From Xanthobacteraceae bacterium (GTDB lineage Bacteria > Pseudomonadota > Alphaproteobacteria > Rhizobiales > Xanthobacteraceae), in contig JARLJA010000076.1 of assembly GCA_031291445.1 (NCBI GenBank), positions 1 to 64,000 of the forward strand: 64,000 bases of DNA, given 5' to 3'. Shown in pieces: positions 30,445-40,310 of the stretch (its first letter is position 1; the number at the start of each line of letters is the position of its first letter). Position numbers and translations under genes: made by a program. Below the pieces are notes generated by a model that saw nothing but the letters and a program-made list of their open reading frames with translations, did no database searches and had not been told where the DNA came from.

Positions 30445-30789
30445 ATGGAAGTCGAGGCGCAGTCGCCCTTGCTTTGCAAAGGGCTTCCGATCGGTCCGGA
30501 CAGCGACGTAAAGTTCGACGAACCGTGGGAGGCCAGGGCATTCGCGATCATTGTCCGACTGGCGCAGGACGGCTATTTCGAATGGTCGGAGTGGGTGGAG
30601 TGCTTCTCCAGGGAGGTCGCCGCCGAGACCGCGGTCGAGGCGTCGGGCGGCGTTCCGCGCCCCTACTACGAGCAGTGGCTGGGCGCGGCCGAGAAGCTTC
30701 TGATCGCCAGGGGAGTGACGAACGAGGCGCAGTTGCGCGCACGACGCTTCGCGGCCGGTTCGGTCGGACCGACCAATGTGATGAAATGA
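30445..30789 (+). CDS. Nitrile hydratase accessory/activator protein (NhlE/P14K-like, beta-N homologue)
   Basis: [34 protein letters not shown]...[18 protein letters not shown]. Confidence 0.85.
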   Translation: MEVEAQSPLLCKGLPIGPDSDVKFDEPWEARAFAIIVRLAQDGYFEWSEWVECFSREVAAETAVEASGGVPRPYYEQWLGAAEKLLIARGVTNEAQLRARRFAAGSVGPTNVMK

Positions 30790-31787
30790 CGCGGTCCACG
30801 ATGACGAACACGAGGCAAAAGGTTCCGGTTACGATTCTTACCGGTTTTCTCGGCGCCGGGAAGACCACGCTGTTGAACCGCATCCTGCGCGAGCGGCACG
30901 GTGAGCGGATTGCCGTCATCGAAAACGAGTTCGGAGAGGCGGGCGTCGACAACGATCTCCTGGTGGTGGGCGATCAGGAGCAGATCGTCGAGATGAACAA
31001 CGGCTGCATCTGCTGTACGGTGCGCGGCGACCTGGTCCGGATCCTGGGCGACCTCCGGAAGCGCCGGGAGGCGAACCGCGACTCGTTTGATCGCGTCATC
31101 ATCGAGACGACAGGGCTGGCCGACCCGGCTCCCGTCGCCCAGACCTTCTTCGTCGAGGATGACGTCGCTTCGTACTACCTGCTCGATGCCATCGTCACGA
31201 TCGTCGATGCAAAGCATGCTGCCGTTCAGTTGGACGAATTCCACGAGGCGCAGGAGCAGGTGGGGTTCGCAGACCGGATCCTGCTCAGCAAGGCGGATCT
31301 CGTGAGCGAGACGGAGCTGGGGCGACTTTCCGAAAGGCTGGTGCAGATCAATCCGCGTGCGCCGATCAAGTCGGCGCGCTTCGGCGATGCTCCGATCGCC
31401 GAGCTGCTCGACATTCGCGGCTTTTCTCTGGACAGCATTCTGCAGATCGAGCCCGGCTTTCTCGGTGAGGATCACCACACGCACGACGATTCGGTGCAAT
31501 CGTTTGTATTCTCGAGCCCTAAGCCATTCGATCAGGACCGGCTGCAGGAGTTCTTCCGCGAGGCGGTCGCCCGGGTGGGAAGGGACCTGATGAGATACAA
31601 GGGCATCGTCGCGTTCGAGGGTCTCGACCATCGCGTAATCTTCCAGGGCATCCATATGTTGATGAATTCCGATCTGGGGGCCCCCTGGTCGCCGGACGAG
31701 ACCCGCGCCTCGAAGCTGGTCTTCATCGGCCGCAGGCTTCCGAAAGCGGAGATGATCGCAGATCTGACCGCGTGCCTGGCACAATAG
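30786..31787 (+). CDS. CobW/P47K-family GTPase, putative metallochaperone
   Basis: [48 protein letters not shown] (CxCC); ATGA overlap with upstream gene. Confidence 0.95.
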   Translation: MTRSTMTNTRQKVPVTILTGFLGAGKTTLLNRILRERHGERIAVIENEFGEAGVDNDLLVVGDQEQIVEMNNGCICCTVRGDLVRILGDLRKRREANRDSFDRVIIETTGLADPAPVAQTFFVEDDVASYYLLDAIVTIVDAKHAAVQLDEFHEAQEQVGFADRILLSKADLVSETELGRLSERLVQINPRAPIKSARFGDAPIAELLDIRGFSLDSILQIEPGFLGEDHHTHDDSVQSFVFSSPKPFDQDRLQEFFREAVARVGRDLMRYKGIVAFEGLDHRVIFQGIHMLMNSDLGAPWSPDETRASKLVFIGRRLPKAEMIADLTACLAQ

Positions 31788-31877
31788 TCCGGCCGCGATC
31801 GCCTCCGCCGCCTGCACGTTCGCGAGTCCATCCGCTGCCGGCATTGCCGACAGCCTGTCCCGTTTTGGAGAAATGCC

Positions 31878-33401
31878 ATGAGTGTGAAGAGGCCGACCAC
31901 GAAAGAAATGTCCGCGATCTGTGAAACGCTCGGCATGAACATGTCGGTTGCGGAGATCGAGGCTTTCATCGAACAAATGGACGGAGCCGTGGCCGGGTAC
32001 AACGCGCTCGACGCGATGCCCGATGAGCTGCCGCCGGTCAAATATCCCCGCACGCCGGGTTACCGGCCGAGTGGCGCGGAGAACGCATACAACGCCTGGT
32101 ACCGCAAGACCGAGGTGAGGGGGGCTTCGTCGGGCAAGCTGCATGGCAAGACGGTCGTGCTCAAGGACAACGTGCTGCTGGCCGGCGTGCCGATGATGAA
32201 CGGGGCGTCGAGTCTGGAAGGGTACATCCCTGACGTCGACGCGACCATCGTGACGCGAATGCTCGACGCGGGCGCCACGATCGTCGGCAAGGCCCATTGC
32301 GAGTATTTCTGCTTTTCGGGCGGCAGCCATACCGGCGCGCTCGGTCCAGTGATCAATCCGCGCAAGGCCGGCTATTCCGCCGGGGGCTCTTCGTCCGGCA
32401 GCGCCGTGCTGGTCGCCGCAGGAGAGGTCGACATGGCGATTGGTGGGGATCAAGGTGGATCGATTCGCATACCTTCCGCTTACTGCGGGACGTACGGCAT
32501 GAAGCCGACACACGGGCTGGTCCCCTATACCGGCGTGATGCCGATCGAGGCGACGCTCGACCACACTGGACCGATCACGGCGAGCGTCGCGGACAACGCG
32601 CTGCTGCTCGAGGTTCTGGCCGGTCCCGATGGCCTTGATCCTCGGCAGGTCGATATTTCGACCGCCGAGTACACGAGCGCGCTCGGCAAGAACGTCAAGG
32701 AGCTGCGGATCGGCGTGGTCAAGGAAGGCTTCGGCCATCCCAATTCAGAAGAAGACGTGGATGCATCGGTAAGAAAGGCCGCGGACCGGTTTCGCAAGCT
32801 GGGTGCCGACGTCAGGGAGGTATCGATTCCGATGCATCTCGCGGCCGGCGCCATCTGGTCGGCGATTGCCCACGAGGGCGCGACCGTGCAGATGATGCAT
32901 GGCAATGGCTACGGATTTAACTGGAAGGGGCTCTACGTCACGAGCCTGATGCAGGCCCATGACGCCTGGCGCACGCGCGCCGATGGCCTGTCGGACACCC
33001 TCAAGGTTACGATCATGATGGGCCAATACATGCTGGAGAAGTACCGCGGTGTGTATTACGCCAAGGCGCAGAACCTGGCGCGGCGGCTGCGGGCGGCGTA
33101 CGACGATGCGTTAGCTGGTTGCGACTTGTTGCTCATGCCCACGTTGCCCCTGAAGGCCACCAAGTTGCCAGGGCCGTCGGCTCCGCTGTCGGAAGTTCTG
33201 CAGCGTGCGTTCGAGATGCTCGGCAATACGGCGGCTTTCGACGTGACCGGCCATCCCGCGATGTCGGTGCCGTGCGGCATGAGCCAGGGGCTGCCGGTGG
33301 GCATGATGCTGATCGGGAAGCATTGCGCCGAGACGACAATCTACCGGGCGGCTCATGCCTTCGAGCAGTCGGAGGATTGGAAGACGATCGGAGCCGGCTA
33401 G
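31878..33401 (+). CDS. Amidase-signature-family amidase
   Basis: GKTVVLKDNVLLAGVPMMNG; YSAGGSSSGSAVLVAAGEVDMAIGGDQGGSIRIPSAYCGTYGMKPTHGLVPYTG. Confidence 0.95.
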   Translation: MSVKRPTTKEMSAICETLGMNMSVAEIEAFIEQMDGAVAGYNALDAMPDELPPVKYPRTPGYRPSGAENAYNAWYRKTEVRGASSGKLHGKTVVLKDNVLLAGVPMMNGASSLEGYIPDVDATIVTRMLDAGATIVGKAHCEYFCFSGGSHTGALGPVINPRKAGYSAGGSSSGSAVLVAAGEVDMAIGGDQGGSIRIPSAYCGTYGMKPTHGLVPYTGVMPIEATLDHTGPITASVADNALLLEVLAGPDGLDPRQVDISTAEYTSALGKNVKELRIGVVKEGFGHPNSEEDVDASVRKAADRFRKLGADVREVSIPMHLAAGAIWSAIAHEGATVQMMHGNGYGFNWKGLYVTSLMQAHDAWRTRADGLSDTLKVTIMMGQYMLEKYRGVYYAKAQNLARRLRAAYDDALAGCDLLLMPTLPLKATKLPGPSAPLSEVLQRAFEMLGNTAAFDVTGHPAMSVPCGMSQGLPVGMMLIGKHCAETTIYRAAHAFEQSEDWKTIGAG

Positions 33402-33411
33402 CCAGTTCGGA

Positions 33412-33446
33412 CGTCACCCGCCGACTTGATCAGCGGGTCCACGTTT
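33412..33446. repeat. Half of a family A REP-like element
   Basis: cgtcacccgccgacttgatcagcgggtccacg; spans the 3' end of the AraC-family CDS. Confidence 0.6.
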
Positions 33447-34436
33447 TTCGGGGACCGGTGCTCCAATCTGCAACGGTCCGGATCGCGCGGCGCGTCTGTA
33501 TTCCCGCGGCGAAACACCGAAATGGGCTCTGAAGCAATGATTGAAGTGCGAGATGTCGCTGAAGCCGCTTGAAAGGGCGATCGCGGAAATCGGCCGATCA
33601 GGGGCGCGCGACAACTCGGAGGCGCAGAATTGCAGTCTCCTGGTCCGCACCTCGTCGCCGAAGCTCAGTGCGGCCGCTTCAAAGACCTTGTGGAGATAGC
33701 GTGGCGAGATGCCAAATCGGCGGCAGACCGCTTCCACTGAAAGTCTTGGATCCAGCAAGTTCGTGTCGACGAACCTGAGGATGGAATTGAGAAGAACGGC
33801 GCGCGCGGACCCTCTGACACGAGCCAGCTCCCTGGCACGGGGGTTTCCGCCGAGAGACAGGGCCACCATTTCGGTGATCATGTTGGCGACGGAGTCGCTC
33901 GCCGTGGCCGGTATCGCCTCCGGCTGGCGCAGCATCGACTGCAGGAATTCGATCGCAAGCCGGCCCATCGGGGTCACTCTGGATACGCGTGTCGCCGTCA
34001 GCTGGGAGGCATCGACCAGCAGCGGATCCAGCATCGCCTTTGGAATCCGAAACGAGTAGGTCTCCGGTTTCGAGCGGTAATCGAGGTCGTAGGGCTCGGT
34101 CGAATCCACGATGTAGAATTCGTTCGGCCGGATCAGGACCTGCCGGCCTCGTTGCATGGCGAGCACCTCGCCCTGGATCTGCATATTCACGAAATAGTAT
34201 TCGAGCGGCCTTTTCCTGATCTCGGCGGGGCCGCGACGGACCAGGTGAGCCTCGTGTATCAGGCTGGTTACGTTGACCTCGGATATCATGTTGGCGGTCA
34301 CGTCGCCCGCGAACCCGGGAACGTCGCGACTTCGCGTCCGCCTCGGATCGAGCGTGATGAAGGCTTCGCACAGGACTTCACGCCAGTATCCGAACTGCTG
34401 GTCCTCGGGAACGTCCTGGGTCGTCCAGCGGGGCAT
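33414..34436 (-). CDS. AraC-family transcriptional regulator
   Basis: C-terminal HTH: VCRRFGISPRYLHKVFEAAALSFGDEVRTRRL ... IALSSGFSDISHFNHCFRAHFGVSPREYR. Confidence 0.93.
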   Translation of the reverse strand: MPRWTTQDVPEDQQFGYWREVLCEAFITLDPRRTRSRDVPGFAGDVTANMISEVNVTSLIHEAHLVRRGPAEIRKRPLEYYFVNMQIQGEVLAMQRGRQVLIRPNEFYIVDSTEPYDLDYRSKPETYSFRIPKAMLDPLLVDASQLTATRVSRVTPMGRLAIEFLQSMLRQPEAIPATASDSVANMITEMVALSLGGNPRARELARVRGSARAVLLNSILRFVDTNLLDPRLSVEAVCRRFGISPRYLHKVFEAAALSFGDEVRTRRLQFCASELSRAPDRPISAIALSSGFSDISHFNHCFRAHFGVSPREYRRAARSGPLQIGAPVPEKRGPADQVGG

Positions 34437-34679
34437 GACACCATTCCTCCCACAAGGGCACGCTAGCGCCCGTGCGCTTCAGTTGATCGTCAGCTGCGTT
34501 CTTCTGAGGATGCAAAAATGCTGCCACCTTTTCCCGAAACTGGCAACAGGCGCCGGAATGCGGCTTGCTCCGGCGGTTCGACGAATACGCTACACGCCAA
34601 CTATTCGGGCACTAAACCCCAAGAGGCGGAGATCACCCCGGTGGCAGCATCGGGCTTCCATCAACCCGAGGGGAACAGC

Positions 34680-35939
34680 ATGGGTATCGACTTCACGCTC
34701 AGCGCAGAACAGATCGGTCTTCGGCAGGCGGCGCGGGACTTCGCGACGCAGGTCCTCAAGGATGTGAGAAAGACGATCCGCCAGTACAGCAGGCCCGACG
34801 AGCGCTTCTATGCGACCCGCCCCTTCCTCCAGAAGGCGGCGGATGCGGGATTCGTGAAGGGCCTGTTTCCGAAGGAATATGGCGGAGCCGGGATTCCGAC
34901 GCTCGATTTCGCGTTGGCCGCGGAGGAACTTGCGGCGGTCGACGTCAACGTTCCGAGCACGCTGCTCGGCAACGGCCTATGCGTCAAGCCGGTGGTGATA
35001 TTCGGAACCGAGGAGCAGAAGCGGCGCTTTCTTCCGGATTTCGTCGAGGACGGCACGCGTCTCGGTGCCCTGGCTTACACGGAAGTGACGGGTGGCGCGA
35101 ACTACGACACACCGGATCCCCGCTACGGAGTGCGGACCTTCGCGATCCGGGAAGGCGACGAATGGGTCATCAACGGCGAGAAGCACTACACGACCAACGG
35201 CACCGGCTGGGACGGCAAGAACTGTCATCTCTATGCGGTGGTCTGCCGTACGGACCCGGGCAAGAGCCCGCAGGAATCGCTGGCCGTGGTCATGGTGCCC
35301 GGCAGCCTGCCCGGGATCAAGGTCACGGGGCTGATCGATACGGTCGGGCATCGGGCCACCGTCTCCCCCCGAATGAAGTTCGAGAATGTGCGGGTCCCGC
35401 TCGACAACATGATCGGCAAGCCGGGCGACGGGATCAAGATCGTCTCGACGAACTTCGCCTGGACGGCCGCACTGATCGGCGCCGCCTGCGTCGGCGTCAT
35501 GCGTGCGGCCTTCGACCATGCGCTTGAGTTCGCGAAGAAGGATGCGCGTTCCGGACCGCATCCGATCATCGACTACCCGACCGTGGGCTACATGTTGGCC
35601 GACATGAAGATGAGGATCGAGGCCTGCCGCTATCTGACCTGGAAATCATGCCAGCAATTCGATCTCTCCGGAGGCAAGGAGCAGGAGCTCGCCGTGATGA
35701 CGAAGGTGTTCTGCTCGGAAACGTGCGTCGATGTCGTCTACGACGCGATGCGCGTCGTCGGGGTCGACAGCTATACGGACATGCACCCGCTGGCCGAGCT
35801 CATGAACGATGCGATGTGCTTCCCGCTCTATGACGGCGGCAACATGGGCGCGCGGCGCCGCCAGCTGCACAGCATCATCAAGAGCCCGGGCTACGATTCG
35901 CACCTCGCGCCGTATGGGGTTTTCGGCCATGCGAAATAG
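34680..35939 (+). CDS. Acyl-CoA dehydrogenase
   Basis: MGIDFTLSAEQIGLRQAARDFATQVLK; ALAYTEVTGGANYDT; RVVGVDSYTDMHPLAELMNDAMCFPLYDGGN. Confidence 0.9.
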   Translation: MGIDFTLSAEQIGLRQAARDFATQVLKDVRKTIRQYSRPDERFYATRPFLQKAADAGFVKGLFPKEYGGAGIPTLDFALAAEELAAVDVNVPSTLLGNGLCVKPVVIFGTEEQKRRFLPDFVEDGTRLGALAYTEVTGGANYDTPDPRYGVRTFAIREGDEWVINGEKHYTTNGTGWDGKNCHLYAVVCRTDPGKSPQESLAVVMVPGSLPGIKVTGLIDTVGHRATVSPRMKFENVRVPLDNMIGKPGDGIKIVSTNFAWTAALIGAACVGVMRAAFDHALEFAKKDARSGPHPIIDYPTVGYMLADMKMRIEACRYLTWKSCQQFDLSGGKEQELAVMTKVFCSETCVDVVYDAMRVVGVDSYTDMHPLAELMNDAMCFPLYDGGNMGARRRQLHSIIKSPGYDSHLAPYGVFGHAK

Positions 35940-35962
35940 GCCGACGACGCCGTAACCCGCCG

Positions 35963-36003
35963 ACCCCTACAAGAACGGCGACGTCAGCGACGGCGGGCCT
36001 TCG
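35963..36003. repeat. 41-bp direct repeat, right copy (mocR 3' end)
   Basis: ACCCCTACAAGAACGGCGACGTCAGCGACGGCGGGCCTTCG; contains the mocR stop codon. Confidence 0.9.
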
Positions 36004-37355
36004 AGGGTGTGGGCGATGAACTCGATCGCGCTGCGCACCCGGGCCCGGCCGGTCGGGCCGCCGATGCAGATCCGCACCGCCTCGGGCGCGGGACCCGCGG
36101 CGCAGAACGGGTCGCTGGCGACCACGCCGATTCCGGTGGAACGGGTGTGATCGACGAACGCCGCGCGGGTCCACGGCGCCGGCAGCGGCATCCAGATGTT
36201 GAAGCTCAGCGGGTCGCCGCGGTAGCTGCCCTTGGCAAGGATGTCGGCGACGATCTTTTGCCGCGCCGAGGTCTCGGCGCGGATGAAGCGCAGCATGGTG
36301 TCGGCGGTGCCGTCCTCGATCCAGCGGGTCGCCAGCGCCACCGTCAGCGGCGAGGCCATGACGGTGGCCGCGCGCAGCGCCGAGGCGAACGGCCAGGCGG
36401 CGCGGGTGTCCGGCACCACCACGTAAGCGGCGCGCAGGCCCGCGCCGATGCACTTGGCGAGGCCGGCGACGTGCCAGGTCAGGTCGGGGGCGATGGCGGC
36501 GAACGGCGAATGGCCGCGGCCGTGCTCGGGAATGAAGCCGTAGGCGTCGTCCTCGATGATCGGCACGTTGAAGCGCCGCGCGATCGCGACGATCTCGCGG
36601 CGCCGCTCGTCGGGGATCGTCAGCGTGGTCGGGTTCTGCAGCGTCGGATTGAGGTAGAGCGCCTTGGGCTTCAGCTTCTTGCAGGCGTCCTGGAAGGCCT
36701 GGGCCAGGATGCCGTCGTCGTCCATGGCGAGGCCGGCGAGCGAAACGCCGAGCTGCGCGGCGATGGCGCGGATCCCGGGATAGGTGATGGCCTCGCACAG
36801 CACGGTGTCGCCGGGCTTGGCCAGGATGGTGAGGATGCCGAGCAGGGCCGGGTGAGCGCCGGGCGAGACGAACACGCGCTCCTGCGCCGGCACCAGCGCG
36901 CGCCGGCCGAGCCAGCTCGAGGCAGCGTCCTTGTCGGCCTGGGTGCCGCCGAAGCCCTGGTAGCGCAACAGCGCGACGATGTCGCGGGTGACGTGGTCGA
37001 CGCCGGCCTGCATCCGCGCGATCAGGTCGGGATCGTCGGTCTCGGGCGGCAGATTCATGGAGAGGTCGACCGGCCGTGGCGGCAGCGCGGCCTGGGTGCG
37101 GCGCGGCCGCGGCTTGTCGCGCACGAACGTGCCTTGCCCGACCTTGGACTCGATCAGCCCGCGCTTGCGCGCCTCGACATAGCCGCGCGCCACCGTGGTG
37201 AAATCGATGTCGAGCCGCTTGGCGAGCTTGCGTTGCGGCGGCAGCCGGTCGCCGATCAGCAGTTTGCCGGCGGCGATGTCGTCGGCGATCGCATCCGCGA
37301 TCGCGAGATAGCGCGGCTTGTCGCTCTGCGAGAGGTCGGGGCGCCAGTCGGCCAT
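35967..37355 (-). CDS. MocR-type regulator (GntR HTH plus aminotransferase-like domain)
   Basis: N-terminal GntR HTH (LPPQRKLAKRLDIDFTTVARGYVEARKRGLIES); PLP-type fold (YLNPTLQNPTTLTIPDERRREIV; HVAGLAKCIGAGLRAAYVV). Confidence 0.93.
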   Translation of the reverse strand: MADWRPDLSQSDKPRYLAIADAIADDIAAGKLLIGDRLPPQRKLAKRLDIDFTTVARGYVEARKRGLIESKVGQGTFVRDKPRPRRTQAALPPRPVDLSMNLPPETDDPDLIARMQAGVDHVTRDIVALLRYQGFGGTQADKDAASSWLGRRALVPAQERVFVSPGAHPALLGILTILAKPGDTVLCEAITYPGIRAIAAQLGVSLAGLAMDDDGILAQAFQDACKKLKPKALYLNPTLQNPTTLTIPDERRREIVAIARRFNVPIIEDDAYGFIPEHGRGHSPFAAIAPDLTWHVAGLAKCIGAGLRAAYVVVPDTRAAWPFASALRAATVMASPLTVALATRWIEDGTADTMLRFIRAETSARQKIVADILAKGSYRGDPLSFNIWMPLPAPWTRAAFVDHTRSTGIGVVASDPFCAAGPAPEAVRICIGGPTGRARVRSAIEFIAHTLEGPPSLTSPFL

Positions 37356-37393
37356 CGGGTTCCCGGTTCAGGTTTCATCGCGAATTGACTGTA

Positions 37394-37421
37394 GATTGTT
37401 GCATTGTATCTGGCAACAATC
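37394..37421. promoter_or_regulatory. Perfect 9-bp inverted repeat GATTGTTGC-N10-GCAACAATC between mocR and Nit1C
   Basis: 39 bp upstream of the mocR start, in the divergent intergenic region. Confidence 0.5.
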
Positions 37422-37691
37422 CTGACCCAGTTTCCTGCGGACGCCGACGGGCCGCGTACGGTCGCATTGCCCAGCAATCGAGCTTTCTGCCTGCGAATGA
37501 TAGGCAGTTCCAGCCGATGGAAGACGGCTGCGGGCGCGAGCCCGTCAAGTTTCCATTCAAGATTGAATGTATCAATGTATGGAAATTGACTGGTTTGAAT
37601 ATTCGCTGTGCAGGGCGTCGTCTGGCACATTGATTGCAATTCTCATTCGCGGGGCCGGGACGGCCCGGATGACAGCGAAAGGGAGTGCGTT

Positions 37692-38174
37692 ATGCCTGCA
37701 GTCGATATGCCAGCCCGCAAGAAGGGAGATTTCCTGGTCGATTACGAGGAGAAGGTGTTCGAGGACGTCAAGGCGGCGCCGGGAGAGAAAGCGCTGGTCA
37801 CGTTTCACACCGTCGCCTTCGAAGGTTCCATCGGTCTGGTCAACATTCTCCAGGCGCTGCGTCTCAAGCGCAAGGGTTTCGAAACCTCGGTGCTGCTCTA
37901 CGGGCCCGGCGTCACGCTCGGCATTCAGCGCGGCTTCCCCAAGATCGGCGACGAGGCGTTCCCCGGCGCGCAGAACTTCAACAACCAGCTCGCCAAGTTC
38001 ATGGACGAAGGCGGCAAGGTCTATGCGTGCCGATTCGCGCTGCAGGCGCTCTACGGCCACGGCGAGCCGTCGCTGATCCCGGGCATCCGCCCGATCAATC
38101 CGCTCGACGTGCTCGACCTCATCCTGCTTCACCGCAAGGACAACGCCTTCATGCTCCACACCTGGACGCTCTGA
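37692..38174 (+). CDS. nitB: Nit1C cluster protein (MSMEG_0572 family)
   Basis: [62 protein letters not shown]; first gene of the Nit1C order. Confidence 0.85.
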   Translation: MPAVDMPARKKGDFLVDYEEKVFEDVKAAPGEKALVTFHTVAFEGSIGLVNILQALRLKRKGFETSVLLYGPGVTLGIQRGFPKIGDEAFPGAQNFNNQLAKFMDEGGKVYACRFALQALYGHGEPSLIPGIRPINPLDVLDLILLHRKDNAFMLHTWTL

Positions 38175-38203
38175 AGGCGCCGGACGGACGAGGGAGGATC
38201 ACC

Positions 38204-39265
38204 ATGCCGGATCAACGGAAAGTGCGGGTCGCCGCGGTGCAGATCGCGCCCGACCTCGAGGCGCCGACGGGCACGCTCGATCGCGTGCTGGCGGCGATCG
38301 GTGAGGCCGCCGGGAAGGGCGTGCAGTTCATCGTCTTCCCGGAAACCTTCGTGCCCTGGTATCCCTATTTCTCCTTCGTCCGCCCGCCGGTCCAGAGCGG
38401 CGCCGAGCACATCCGGCTCTACGACCACGCGGTCGTGGTGCCGGGGCCGGTGACCGAGGCGGTCGCGCAGGCGGCGAAACGCCACGCCATGGTGGTCGTG
38501 CTCGGCGTCAACGAGCGCGACCACGGTTCACTCTACAATGCCCAGCTGGTGTTCGATGCCGACGGCAGCCTGCTGCTGAAGCGGCGCAAGCTGACGCCGA
38601 CCTTCCATGAGCGGATGATCTGGGGCCAGGGCGACGGCGCCGGCCTCAAGGTGGTGGAGACCGCGGTCGGTCGCGTCGGCGCGCTGGCCTGCTGGGAGCA
38701 CTACAACCCGCTCGCCCGCTACGCGCTGATGGCGCAGCACGAGGAGATTCACGCTGCCCAGTTCCCTGGCTCGCTGGTGGGACCGATCTTCGGCGACCAG
38801 ATCGAGGTGACGATCCGCCACCATGCGCTGGAGAGCGGCTGCTTCGTCGTCAACGCCACCGGCTGGCTGAGCGAGGAGCAGATCGCGGCGATCTCGCCCG
38901 ACGAGGGGCTGCGCAAGGGCCTGCGCGGCGGCTGCATGACGGCGATCGTCTCGCCCGAGGGCAGCCACGTGGTGCCGCCGCTGACCTCCGGCGAGGGCAT
39001 GCTGGTCGCCGACCTCGACATGGCGCTGATCGTCAAGCGCAAGCGCATGATGGATTCGGTCGGCCACTACGCCCGCCCCGAGCTGCTGTCGCTGCTGATC
39101 GACGACCGCCCGACCGCGCCGATGATCAGCCGCAACTCCTCCCGCCTTCCCGCCGCCGCCGGAGACATGTCCGATGAATCACCTGACCCCGCACGCGCAG
39201 CCCTCGGCGATGCCGACCGAGCAGCTGATCAACGAGTTGCAGTCCTTCGGAGCTCGACTCGTTGA
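38204..39265 (+). CDS. nitC: Nit1/Nit6803-type nitrilase
   Basis: [72 protein letters not shown]: Glu/Lys/Cys catalytic residues. Confidence 0.95.
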   Translation: MPDQRKVRVAAVQIAPDLEAPTGTLDRVLAAIGEAAGKGVQFIVFPETFVPWYPYFSFVRPPVQSGAEHIRLYDHAVVVPGPVTEAVAQAAKRHAMVVVLGVNERDHGSLYNAQLVFDADGSLLLKRRKLTPTFHERMIWGQGDGAGLKVVETAVGRVGALACWEHYNPLARYALMAQHEEIHAAQFPGSLVGPIFGDQIEVTIRHHALESGCFVVNATGWLSEEQIAAISPDEGLRKGLRGGCMTAIVSPEGSHVVPPLTSGEGMLVADLDMALIVKRKRMMDSVGHYARPELLSLLIDDRPTAPMISRNSSRLPAAAGDMSDESPDPARAALGDADRAADQRVAVLRSSTR

Positions 39266-40310
39266 TCCCAAGGCGACCGGCGTCAGCCGTCGCGGCGGCG
39301 CCGGTCCCTCGGATCACACGCCGCTGACCATCGACGGCGCGACCGTGATGGTGCCGGTGCACAACGCGCCGGCGTTCGAGAGCCCCTACGTGGTGGAGAA
39401 GCCCGACACGCTCGGCCACAGCCGCATCAGCCGCGACGGCGTCGTGCTCGGCGAGGTGACGTTCCCGCTGCGTCCGCGGTTCTACGACCTCGCCACCGCC
39501 GACGGCATTCCCTATTCGCACATCGCCACGCTGCACGGCCGCGACGTGCTGGCGACCACGGTGCTGCAGAGCTGCATCCGCTACGCCAGCCGTACCAAGA
39601 CCTGCCAGTTCTGCGCCATCGGTCAGTCGCTCGCCGCCGGCCGCACCATCGAGCGCAAGACGCCGCAGCAACTCGCCGAAGTCGCGAGTGCCGCGGTTGC
39701 GCTCGACGGCGTCAGGCACATGGTGATGACGACCGGCACCCCGCCGGGCAATGACCGCGGCGCGGCGATCCTGGCCGAGAGCGCCGCGGCGGTGAAGGCC
39801 GCGGTCGATCTGCCGATCCAGGGCCAGTGCGAGCCGCCGGACGACGATGCCTGGTTCACCCGCATGAAGGACGCCGGCGTCGACGCGCTCGGCATGCATC
39901 TGGAAGCCGTGACGCCCGCGGTGCGCGGCCGCATCATGCCCGGCAAGGCGCAGGTCTCGCTGGAGCGCTATTTCGACGCCTTCGCGGCCGCGGTGCCGGT
40001 GTTCGGCCGGGGCCAGGTCTCGACCTACATTCTCGCCGGCCTCGGCGATTCCGCCGAGGACGTCCTCGCCGTCTGCGAACGGCTGGTCGCGCTCGGGGTC
40101 TATCCCTTCGTGGTGCCGTTCGTGCCGATCGCCGGCACGCCGCTGGAGAGCCATGCGACGCCGACGCCCGCCTTCATGCATTCCATCCTCGCGCCGCTCG
40201 CAACCATGCTGCGCGACGGCGGCCTGAAGGCGACCGACATCAAGGCGGGCTGCGGCAAGTGCGGCGCCTGCTCGGCGCTGTCGACCTACGAGCGGAGGAT
40301 CAATCCATGA
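39174..40310 (+). CDS. nitD: Radical SAM protein, MSMEG_0568 family
   Basis: [20 protein letters not shown] cluster and C-terminal [10 protein letters not shown]; conserved position in Nit1C. The true start may be M at 39210. Confidence 0.9.
   Translation: MNHLTPHAQPSAMPTEQLINELQSFGARLVDPKATGVSRRGGAGPSDHTPLTIDGATVMVPVHNAPAFESPYVVEKPDTLGHSRISRDGVVLGEVTFPLRPRFYDLATADGIPYSHIATLHGRDVLATTVLQSCIRYASRTKTCQFCAIGQSLAAGRTIERKTPQQLAEVASAAVALDGVRHMVMTTGTPPGNDRGAAILAESAAAVKAAVDLPIQGQCEPPDDDAWFTRMKDAGVDALGMHLEAVTPAVRGRIMPGKAQVSLERYFDAFAAAVPVFGRGQVSTYILAGLGDSAEDVLAVCERLVALGVYPFVVPFVPIAGTPLESHATPTPAFMHSILAPLATMLRDGGLKATDIKAGCGKCGACSALSTYERRINP

Noticed and set aside
37375-37633. Small ORFs in the mocR-nitB intergenic region
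   Set aside because: Mutually overlapping on both strands, no SD, AT-rich regulatory region; treated as promoter DNA.
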